A stretch of DNA of 64,000 nucleotides. It comes from Stachybotrys elegans (lineage: Eukaryota; Ascomycota; Sordariomycetes; Hypocreales; Stachybotryaceae). A program made the translations under genes and the position numbers. The DNA is taken from assembly GCA_020746835.1 (NCBI GenBank), contig JAGPNK010000024.1, forward strand, positions 266,746 to 330,745, written 5' to 3'. This document shows, piece by piece, positions 21,982-31,287 of this stretch. Every line of letters begins with the position of its first letter. Positions within the stretch are counted from its first letter, which is position 1. A model generated the notes under the pieces. That model searched no databases, was not told the DNA's origin, and saw only the letters and a list, made by a program, of their open reading frames with translations.

Positions 21982-23987
21982 TGCGTGATATTTGAAGAAT
22001 GTGGTTGTATGCCCGTTTGATGGGTGCCTTGAAGAGTGCGGGATTTCAGCTTGACGTGGGCAAAGCATGAAACCAATACGTGGCCATAGCCTCGCAGCCT
22101 CCATGGCTGGGACACTCGTTTCTGAGACACTCGTTTGCTTGAAGCACGAGTCACCTGATCGTATCATAAGACTGCCCCACGTTCATATATCTGCATACTT
22201 ATTTTACGTCACGGGTTCAAACGCAGTAAGCTACAATAGTCTCTGAGCTCTTTCAATGCACCATTGTAACCATAAGATGACACTGGCATCACTCTCATTT
22301 GAGGGTGGCCTCCCTCGATCAGTGCTGGTCTCCCCGCGAGCTAGTGTCGGGCGCGAATTCTCGGTGGCATTACTCAATTGTCTTGCACACATAATAAACC
22401 TCAACCGACATGGGTAAATAGACAAGTCACTCAGGGGTCTCCCCTTGATAAATATTGTTAGCCAGCAGACCGGATTAAAACCCTCGTCTCATCGGCTTCC
22501 GTGATGATACATGAGCCTCCTTGCCATCAGCTAACTCGCTGCGAAGACACAGGCATGGGCCAGAATGGTATCACTTTCTACGTGGATAGGGATGCATGAG
22601 CTGAGCACCGGGCAACATCATATTACAACCAAGGCGCCGGCTTTCGACCCACGACTGCAGAGGCCCGATGCGCCACACGGCCAAGGTCAGTGTGGCTTGT
22701 GGCTCGGCCACTCTACCAGTCGGCTACCCTGTAAAGGTTGATGACAGCCCTGTTGTCGTTTTTCTCTACTTTTTACAAATGTATTGGTTGCTGGGCCACT
22801 AGGCACCACCCAACTATTTATTGGCTCTCTATAGCTTCCACCTCGGACTGTAACCTCTTTTCATCAGTCTCAAGGCAGCTGATCCCAATCTGGCAATCTG
22901 ACTATGTGACACTACAAGGTGCCCAAATCTACTTTGGCACCCTTTCCAATGCCCCTGGCTAGTCCCTAACCAGGGATTTGTGAGGCAAGATAATGCAGCC
23001 ACTGCGGACTTTGTGACTTGCAGCAGAACGAACCATTCGTCCAGAATGTGGAAATCCGCGTCACAGCTGCCAGAATTCGTACGCATGGGCTTGCAATGAC
23101 AAAGCAAACTCTTCGCACACGGGTTGACAATTTAATGCCGTCTACCCAACAAGCACAGCGAGTCGTTGACAGATCTGTAAGGAAGTTTGACAGGGTGTTT
23201 ATGTTGCCTGTATGGAAACCGCCCCAGCGGGTCATTTGATGCGACGTTGGTTGACCAAGCCGACCGCAGGCTGCTCAACGGGTGCCCGAAAGTCAAGCGC
23301 GCTGGGACTTCCCCAACTGTTGGCAACGGCCCGTCCCCATTCATCCGCCGTTTGCCCCCCCTCTTCTGCTCTTCTACAAACTGCTATTAATAGGAACCGG
23401 TTAAGGCGAACAATTCGCCGTGCTTCAATTGTCCGTTTTGCAGCAGTGACGCTACTGGCGACATATCTCTATAATTTGCTGTGCTACACGCAAACTAGAA
23501 AGTCTGCGATGCTTCTGATTAGGCGCCCTCAACAAAGTGCCATCAGGGCCCAGAGCATATATCTCATATGATACCAGCTCGGATGTGGGAATGTCTACAG
23601 CACAAGGCCACAAAATACATCAAGCTTACCGACTGAACCAATGAGAGACTTGGAATCATATTGTCAACAAAGATGGCTTCTTTATTCTGCTCTTGGTGGC
23701 TTGTAAGGGGGTTAGGTTTTTACAAGATTGCGCAACGCACGCAGTGTATACGCAAGACACAATGACGCTGGAGCTTGTATATTTAAATCTATGGCTTGTC
23801 TCCTACAGCGCATACATACAAAACAATAAGTTGTATATAGCAATATAGAAGCATTCTTCCCTCTTATGCTCTTCCTCTAAGAATATTAGAAATACCCTTA
23901 AAGACAGTCAGTCAGCTTTCCTTGAGAGTGGAGGGAACAATCATGACTTACACTGGTTAGAGGCATTGCTGGTGCCTGGTCAGTAGG
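21982..23987. other. Non-coding interval
   Basis: No supported gene. ORFs from 22738 to 23570 overlap on both strands and show no family signal. A tRNA-like stretch is noted separately at about 22636-22686. Confidence 0.4.
22636..22686 (-). other. tRNA-like stretch with A-box and near-B-box
   Basis: On the minus strand the sequence GGCCGTGTGGCGCATCGG resembles the 5' half of a fungal tRNA-Arg, with A-box-like TGGCGCATCGG. About 20 nt later comes GGGTCGAAAGCC, one mismatch from a B box. The arms do not fold into a cloverleaf and the A-B spacing is too short. It is at best a degraded tRNA or a tRNA-derived repeat head. Confidence 0.25.
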
Positions 23988-25003
23988 CTACAGCCTGCGA
24001 GTGAGCAATCCAGGGCGGTAAGGGAGCAGGTTGTAGTCAGGGGGGTTGAGGGTTGGGTTGCGTCCTTGGTACAGAAAACGAAGGTTGCAAAGGTCAATCA
24101 GGTTACGCTGATCAGGGTCAGAGCGGACAAGCTCTCCGTGACTGATGTCGTTGGTCCAAGTAACACCAGTGTTCGCCTTGCCGGCAAAAGGGTTACTTTC
24201 GGTAGCAGCGTTAGGAGTCCACGAACCACCCAGGTTAGTGGCCGTGAAGGAACGGAAGTATCGGCCTTGCGCACCAATAGCCTCCACGATCATGAGGTAG
24301 CGGTTCTGTCCACTGATGGTGTAGACCTAGGGAGTATAAGATGGTATGCTAGAGAGAAGAGACAAAAGATCCATACCTGAACAGCCTCGAAAAGGTTGTT
24401 GCGAGTGTCGGACATGACGACCGTGGATGCCGAGCCAAAGCTGCGTGGGAAGTTGCCGATGGGCATGCTGGCGCGGTAAATTCTTCCATTATCACCACAG
24501 AAGAACAGGTACATGTTGGTGCTATCACCAATGAGGGCCTGGTCAATGGGGCCGGTAGGCGAGTCCGAGATGGAACCGCTGAAAAGCGTCTGCTGCGCTG
24601 ACCAGCCGTTGACGTTGGCGGGGTTGGAGGAGGTCTTATAAGCAAAGGCGCCGACAGAGGACCACTGGTAGGCCATGATCCAGATGTTCTTGGGGCGGAA
24701 GTAGAACAAGGTTGGGGCGACAGTGCGGCCCTGGTTCATGGTAGTCTGGCTGACTTGGCTCAGCTGGGTGAAGTCGGACACCTGGCCGAAGCCCATGGAG
24801 CCGTAGTCGCGGCCATCGTGCATGGTGGCATACACGAGGTGCCCGCCATTGTAAGGGGCCGTAGTGAAGTCCTTGAGCGAGACATAGCCGTTCCTGGGGC
24901 CGGCGAGCAACCCCGAAGAGGTCCAGCGCCAGCTGGTAGGCAGGGCACACTGGCCAAAGGCGGTAGCGGCCGAAGCCAGGAGCACGGCAACAGAGAACTT
25001 CAT
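23988..25003 (-). CDS. Secreted GH62 alpha-L-arabinofuranosidase, 2 exons
   Basis: Exons 25003-24377 and 24326-23988 (intron 50 nt, GT-AG, phase 0) give 321 aa, the normal length of a GH62 catalytic domain. A signal peptide is evident ([17 protein letters not shown]). The mature part has the family's hallmark segments: [35 protein letters not shown] with the first catalytic Asp, [40 protein letters not shown] with the second Asp, [11 protein letters not shown] with the Glu, [20 protein letters not shown] and [10 protein letters not shown]. There is no carbohydrate-binding module. The enzyme removes arabinose side chains from arabinoxylan outside the cell. No lesion is seen, unlike most neighbours. 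Confidence 0.93.
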
Positions 25004-25879
25004 CTTGAGGACTTGATGGCTGGAATGGCTGAGATGCTATCAAGTCTCGGGACGAAGAGGGTATAAATATGCTTGCCGAAAAGGCTTAGACTTGGCCTCG
25101 CACTAAGTAGCCGAAGCAACGCACCATCGATCGGACCGGATTGGCATCCGACGCAAGTATGGTTCATGACATTCTTGAAGCCAATCGAAATGCAGGGTTT
25201 GTTCGGCCAGAACCGAAGTCTGGACTAGGTCGTTATCGACGGAGGCAGATTCTCCGTGGGTTGTGGAGTTTGACCATTCCCATGGTTGGGTTGTACCCGC
25301 TGTGGAGAGACCGGCCTTGCATGCGTGAGATAACCAGATAGTACAGTGGTTGGTTAACATGTTGACTGATTATACACATATGATCATAAATGAAGCAGCC
25401 ATCAGAAGAGTCTATCTTAGATGGTATGTTGAACAAACTGCTACCAGATCCTACGGATGGTCTAGCATGGCCCAGTCTCGGAGTCTATTTGGAATAGACT
25501 GTTGCCTGGGGTCATAGATAGTCGTCTCCACACGAGTGGCTCGTTCGGGATGGTGCGTAAATCGGAAATTCATCTTGTGCATGTCAAGGAAGGTCGATGA
25601 ATACCCCGCCAATCAGAGGGCCAGCCGGCGATCCCAAGAAACCAGCCCGTGGGAACTACCAAAGAATGAACTCGGAATCCCACCAGAGTTTGATGCCACC
25701 ATACAAGATTCGCCAAGCTTAGAAGAACCGGCTCGCTACCAGTATGTAGACTTATTAGCCGCAAGATGTATAACAGCCTGCTGTAGGTCTTGTGATTAGC
25801 GGTGGAAGTTTAGTCCCTTGTTTTTCCGGCCTAAACAATACACCCGTTGGAGGCACCATGTTCCTAGGGGAAGGTATTT
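25004..25879. other. Promoter side of the GH62 gene and non-coding sequence
   Basis: The first few hundred bases must carry the GH62 promoter; an AT-rich TATAAATA-like stretch lies at about 25060. Further left-to-right ORFs on both strands have no recognisable family. Confidence 0.4.
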
Positions 25880-26636
25880 TCAACGAGGGCAGCAATAGGC
25901 CCCATCTCTTTCAACACTGGACAGTGTTGGCACACAATGACGAAATAGACAGCAGTATCCGATAGGCACTTTCAATGTCGGCCTTGAGAACCAGCAAGTC
26001 GTCCCCGACAAGATCCTGAACCCTGTGCGTATAGACAAGTCGGTGTTTGAAATGGGCGGGCTCAGTGGATGAGCCGTCGCACCGCGACGAGAGGAGAGGC
26101 ATCTACTGTTCGACAGCGGCTCATTGGGCAGGCTGCGGGCTGAAGAGCGGGACGATTGCCTGTGTCCGCGCCAGCTCCTCTCTGAACACGAAAGAATTCG
26201 GAGTCGGATTGTGCAGCAAGATGATTTCCAGCACCGGGCTTGCTCAAATTTCATCAGAGTCTGGCTCTCCGCATCTAGAATCTGCTTGAAGACGGGTTGG
26301 TTGTCAGGCTGAGGGTCTCGTAGGCGGCGCAAATCCCCAAGGCACGCTGTAGCATCTGTGGCATAGGCTCTTGTATATCGTGTCTGATGAATGTTGTGGT
26401 TGCTGTTTTAGAGAGGTTGTGGCAAAGGCTAGGAGTTCGCTGGCGCAGAAAATCCAGGTTTCCATGTCGCGAACGCGTGGCCAGTACGTGGTGCCGATAG
26501 TTTGGGGGACTGGACCCATGATATCGAGTAAGTCCCACTGTCGCCGGCTTTCTAGAGCCTTCGCACCCACCTTCAGCAACTGACTTCTCTGTCTCGCGTA
26601 GCATCGTTCACGACTTCCTTCGCGCCCGACGCCCAA
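25880..26636 (-). pseudogene. Degraded fungal regulator-like C-terminal region
   Basis: Minus-strand pieces in three frames read as LLDIMGPVPQTIGTTYWPRV, then TTTFIRHDIQEPMPQMLQRA with LGICAAYETLSL, then NQPVFKQILDAESQTLMKFE, LEIILLHNP and VFREELARTQAIV. The order (histidine-containing helix, MP..LQ.A...CAAY, then a Q..F.QIL.AE.. helix) resembles the regulatory region of some Zn2Cys6-related proteins that lack or have lost the zinc cluster. No cluster is visible here. Several frameshifts and stops are present. Family assignment is tentative. Confidence 0.4.
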
Positions 26637-26677
26637 TTAGCTGGTCCCCAAGCGAGGCGAGCCTGCGTGGCATACAC

Positions 26678-28077
26678 TCCTACGAAGTCCCGGGAACCAT
26701 CAACGGTGTTCCCGTCAATGCGCTTCGGACTCGGGCTCCGCGGTAGAAGCCATCTCCGAGGACTTTGCGAAGCGGCACGGTCTGAAGATCAAAGCCACCG
26801 ACACGCAATCAATACACCTTCTAGGAGGACAATCACCGAGAGTGTCGGTCGAATTTTGGCTACTTCAAGTTCCAGGGCGAGACACAAATATATCGCCGTG
26901 AGTCCACAGCCGTCACATGCTTCTCTGTCGCCCACGCAGTCTAAGGACTTCCGCCGGAATCGCGGTACATACAGTATCCCGACCTCAGCGCATCACTCTC
27001 GCACCTTCAAGGCTAGCCTCATCAGAACACACGCCAACAAACGGTATATACATACATCAAGTCTGCTAACCATAGGTCCCCCTGACTTCATATACTTTTA
27101 CTACCACTGCCACTGCTATAGCCCCCTTATTATTCTCTGGCTCCAGCTAACAGGAGATTCTGACAATCCCTTTATTATTTAACACTGCTCTTTAGTCCTA
27201 TGGATAGCAAGGCCACTATTGTTCACATATACCATTGTTCTTTTTTCCACACTAGACGCACCTACTACAACATATTGCCGTGAGTTCCACGTACTCCGAA
27301 GAGCGTGTGCAACTTGGTGTTGGGGAAGGAGTTCCTTCGCCAGACAAAGACGTTAACGGAGTACTCTCATCGCATTGTCAAGAGGATTCATCCCTGCGTC
27401 CAGAAAGGAGACATCTTTTCCTGCTAGATGAATCTCCCAATGAGCGCCTTCACTGCACCGTCAACAGCGCCGAAGCCTCAGCGTTTCCAGATACTGGATC
27501 GGACCTCATGCTTGTTTCTAGAGATTTTGTCCGCCATAATAAACTCTAAGTCCGCCGCAGAAAGGAATATAGAAGGCGAGTCAAACTCATCGACAGCTCT
27601 ATTATCCGTACGAATGGCATGGTTCTGAACGCCGAGTTGCAGTTCGATGCACCGCTAACATCATCACACGAGCTAGACTATGATCAGTACCTCGGCTTCA
27701 CAGCTAGCCTTTCCTCGCTCATCAACCACAGAGGGGCAATGGCAAAGGCAACTTTTATCTACAATCTCCACATCATTGAGGATTTGCTGTGCGATATCAT
27801 TCTTAGCAACGATTTCATATTCCAGAACCAAGTTTTCTCCAAGTTCCAGCGCCTATTTCACTCAAGGCCAGCCAGCACCTCGCCAGGCGACATCATCCTA
27901 GCTGATGGTCTTCTGTTCGTGAGATATAGAAGCATGAGGTCATCCCGGTTTTCATGGTGGCGCCGGCTGCTACAAAGAGAGACAAATACGACTGAGTCCT
28001 TATCTAAAAACAGACAGGGGGATATATTGACGCTACTACCAGGGAGGCTTATCATGGAAGGAGCGTTGGGAGATTAA
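26678..28077 (+). pseudogene. Two-lobed retropepsin-like protein gene, split by an insertion
   Basis: The left part encodes SYEVPGTINGVPVNAL and, after a one-base shift, PDSGSAVEAISEDFAKRHGL with an aspartic-protease-type DSGS, then FKFQGETQIYRRE. Coding resumes after the insertion with CREFHVLR, VLGKEF, TEYSHRIVKR, LLDESPNERLHCTV, a second active-site-like PDTGSDLMLVS, KLIDSSIIRTNGMV and IEDLLCDIILSNDFIFQNQV. Fungal genomes carry stand-alone proteins with two such lobes and no reverse transcriptase, of unknown role. Lesions: a 372-bp insertion, frameshifts on both sides of it, and an in-frame TAA at 27547-27549. After that stop the same frame stays open to 28077. I cannot define the true start. 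Confidence 0.68.
26904..27276 (+). mobile_element. About 372-bp insertion with 9-bp direct repeats
   Basis: The retropepsin-like coding sequence breaks after the codons for Y-R-R-E and resumes with C-R-E-F-H. The 9-mer GCCGTGAGT occurs at both junctions (26895-26903 and 27277-27285), extended by imperfect matches on each side. This looks like a target-site duplication. The insert encodes nothing recognisable, is pyrimidine-rich towards its right end, and has a relative at 17366-17575. I see no convincing terminal inverted repeat. Confidence 0.62.
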
Positions 28078-28306
28078 GGAGGCGTGAAGAAACCGGTCAC
28101 AACTGCAGATCACGTCTTTACCAGAGCTTCAGAAGTCTGTTGGGCAGAGAATTAAGAAGCACAGACAGACCGTCTGGGATAGAGACAACCCAAGGCCACC
28201 GCCAGTAACACGTTTAACATCGTCTGAGTAGAGTCTACTCCCTAGGATTCCTTCACCCACAGAAGGTTTTGTGTGCTCTATCACCCATTGACGCCCGATA
28301 GATTAA

Positions 28307-29017
28307 TTGGTTCTCGCAACCTATACCTCCAAGAAACGTGTGGATGTGGCGCCCCATTCAAAGAAGGGCATACTGGCTTGGTCCTTGGAATTTCTGCTAG
28401 ATACCCTGACCTATGATGGTTACGAGACGGCTGTCTGTATCAGCTGTCAATACTTTAAGCAAGCTTTCGATGGCAGACAATTTCACCCTACCTGTATTGC
28501 CTATGTTGCATATCTGGCTCTCGCTTTAATTACGGTACAATACATTGGAGGAGGGTCTACAGTCGTGCCTCTCTCCTAATCGTTGCAGCAAGCGCAAGGA
28601 TATAATGATAGCCTCTTCGTCAAGAGAAATCCTGAAGCTTTGCACCTCGCTGCTTCCATGCTCCTGGGCTGGTGGCGATTTTCTGAATGGTACTCTCTGG
28701 TTGATGACTCATGAAGAGCAGACATGTCATCTCTCCAGCCGGGCGTGGACGGTACAAGAGCGATTTCTCTCCTCATGGGCCATCTACTTTTCTGAACAGC
28801 AAATCTTTACTGCTGTGCAACGCACGACGTGTGCGAGGCATTCCCAACTGGATCGATACCCTGGCAAGCCGACGATTCGTTAATTCCATCAATTCGCAAA
28901 CTTGACGCCTGTAAAAGCTGGGGGATGGTAGCGGAAGCATATTCAGCAACCACACTGACAAAAGACACGGATAAGCTTGTCGCCCTTGCTGGTGGCGCTG
29001 ACAAAATTTCTATTTAA
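28307..29017 (+). pseudogene. Second HET-domain relic
   Basis: Typical late-HET segments appear in shifting plus frames: a degraded QYI... region near 28535, then HLSSRAWTVQERFLSSW with FSEQQIFTAV (about 28730-28820), and WGMVAEAYSATTLTKDTDKL with VALAGGADKI near 28920-29010. The RAWTVQERFLS block is the most diagnostic. The N-terminal WIDSLCIIQ-like motif is not readable, and stops lie between the blocks. It belongs to the same family type as the relic at 20808-21981 but is clearly another subtype. Confidence 0.68.
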
Positions 29018-29838
29018 TTAATGACCAGTACTTAGTTGGCCTATAGCGTCCGAATCTGATTCATTAACCTCTATAGCAGGTTCACAGGAGGGGGGCATGC
29101 GTTCCAGGCCAAACCCATGTCTTGCTCCAACTTGGTCTTGGCTATCACTCAACCGGATTGGAGTAACTGACATCTCCGGTCGATGCGGCTCCAAGTGCAA
29201 TCGTCTCATTGAAATTGCGGAAGCGGAGGTAGAGCTAGCGACATGAATCCGTATGTGCAAGGCTCTGCCCTTATTCAGTGCGAGGTCGACTGAAACACGC
29301 CTTTTGGCTCCTGAAAACCACATATTCTTGGGATGATTGGAGGCGATATCAAATTACGCTTGAAGAAGGTGAAGCTGGATTCACCGATTCTGACTCAAAT
29401 GGCAAATGCCTAGGCATGACTCCTGACATCATTGACTCTCATTGTGTGGCGAGAGATTTTTATACTGCGAGTGACAAGTTCAGTTAGAAGCGTTGATAAC
29501 AAAGAGAAAACTATTCCATGAATATCTTGTGCTTCAAAATACAATTACACCGAGATATTTGAAAGGGTAGGTTATCTCATAGTTAAGAGTTCAGAACCAA
29601 TGATGTGAAAAGAGAGATGAGAGATGAGGGGATATTCCAATACAAGATTTAGTTATTATGTAATTAGTTAAATTAAATGTCAGTAGGGCCGCTTTACGAA
29701 GCAGCTTAGCTAACGCCTTCCTGAAACTTTAGATTTCACGGTTGCAATGGGTCGGTGCATTCCCCCAACTATTGCATGTTGGATATCAGTGTTTGCGAGC
29801 CTATGGTTTCTAAAGAGGCCTGAGCTTACTTCCCATGT

Positions 29839-30276
29839 ATGGATTTTGGGGTCAGGGTCGACCTTCATGTCTATCTCGAATTCGAAAGTCGCTTGTGCGC
29901 CATAGACGTACTGGACTACAACCCCCTCGTCATTTATCACAGGCGTCGTGATGCTGATGTATTCGGCATCTACCAGCTGTTGGAGAACATTGCCTTCCTA
30001 ACAGTAAAAGGAGTTCTATCCAGGCGCGGCCTTGGCAGATGGTCCGGCGCCTACGTGTCGACTATGTATAAAATCGCCCATCGTGCCTTGTTCCTAGGCA
30101 TCGTGTTTAATTTTGCCCGCCTTATGGGAGAAGCCCAGCTCTTCTTCCGGAAGAAGCACGTTGATGGGGTGGAGGTTACCGAGGAGGAGGCGGAAGGGCG
30201 ACACAAGGGTATGTGGACTGTATTCGTCCTTTTTGGCCTGGTTGCCCATCGGATGGCATCTCTCCCGCTGCACTGA
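29839..30276 (+). other. Unassigned ORF with hydrophobic segments
   Basis: A 145-codon frame from ATG 29839. It contains moderately hydrophobic stretches (AHRALFLGIVFNFARLMG and GMWTVFVLFGLVAH) separated by a charged loop (FFRKKHVDGVEVTEEEAEGR), which looks like part of a multi-pass membrane protein. The minus strand of the same stretch is also open in part (29940-29710), so coding status is uncertain. No family recognised. Confidence 0.3.
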
Positions 30277-30569
30277 CGACGGCGTGCCGGGCTTTAACAT
30301 GGGTATCAGGAGCCTTGCAGATTTTGTGGCGGACCTTAGTAAGACCTCTTCGCTCTGGGGTGCTACTAAGGATGCAATTTGAAAAGTCAGCCTTCTTCTA
30401 GATACGATTTCGATATGAATATGTCCATTAGCTATAGCAAAAAAATCTTAGAGATATCAAATACACTCTTTCATTTATTTCTATTCTTTTAGTTCAGTAA
30501 TATACTTACTTTAGGCTCTCTATATTATGACTACCCTTGGCATCTTATATTTAATTTGTAGAGGTTGCC

Positions 30570-30797
30570 GTTGTAACCTTTTGCTAGCAAGGCAGGACAA
30601 CTAAATCTGTTGGTTAGAAGAGGCAAATGCTGCCAGGTGTATAGCAACCACAATGATTGGATCGCTTAGGTCAAATAAGCGCTGTTGCAACCTTTCGCTG
30701 GCAAGGCAGGACGGCTAAACCTGTTAGTTGGTAGCGGCAAATACGATCAATTGAATAGCAACCACGATTATTGGATCGCTTGGGTCAAATAAGCGCC
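30570..30797 (+). repeat. Tandem duplication, two 114-bp units
   Basis: Units at 30570-30683 and 30684-30797 begin GTTG(T/C)AACCTTT and end TCAAATAAGCGC(T/C). Many differences are C/T or G/A transitions, for example CTTTTGCTAGC against CTTTCGCTGGC and GACAACTAAATC against GACGGCTAAACC, with the first unit always the AT-richer one. Confidence 0.75.
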
Positions 30798-30867
30798 GTG
30801 TCCACTTTAGCTGGAAAGTTGCAGACGTTTCATAGGGCGTCCTATTTATGGCATCGGTGTTTAGTGC

Positions 30868-31023
30868 AGCTTTTCTGCACGTGTGAGGGACTGCGGTTAT
30901 CTTTGGGGGCCATTTAATCGCGATAGGCAGCCTTTGGTCTGTTTGGTATAGCTTTTATGCATGTATTAGGGGCTGCTGTCATCTTTGGGGGCCAGTCATT
31001 CGTGATAGGCAAGCTTTGGTTTA
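30868..31023 (+). repeat. Second tandem duplication, two units of about 80 bp
   Basis: Units starting at 30868 and 30950 share AGCTTTT-TGCA, ATCTTTGGGGGCCA and CGTGATAGGCA-type blocks. They directly follow the 114-bp pair and lie within the upstream region of the membrane-protein gene at 31288. Confidence 0.65.
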
Positions 31024-31201
31024 TAATTGACAGAGGGCATCATACAAGGTCAGACAGAGACAAGATGTAACACGAAATGTTACTTTAGCCCCCACGACTG
31101 TTTTTAATTAAGACTTGATCTGCCAAAGAGCTCAGCCTAACTTGAGGCCCTTTTGCACAATGGCATAGGCTTGATATTATTACCACTTGGTCGAAGGATG
31201 G

Positions 31202-31211
31202 GATATATAAA
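31202..31211 (+). promoter_or_regulatory. TATA-like element of the membrane-protein gene
   Basis: GATATATAAAG lies about 80 bp upstream of the ATG at 31288, within a plausible range for a TATA box with a short 5' UTR. Confidence 0.4.
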
Positions 31212-31287
31212 GACTTGGTAATCGGTCTGATGTTTTCAGACTCCTTGTAAATGATAGCAAGCACTTAGCATTTCATCAACGCCCACC

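Noticed and set aside
26891..27290. The interruption of the retropepsin-like gene as an ordinary intron
   Set aside because: No GT-AG pair rejoins the two coding parts in frame at the expected residue, and the duplicated GCCGTGAGT plus a second copy of the insert elsewhere fit an insertion better.
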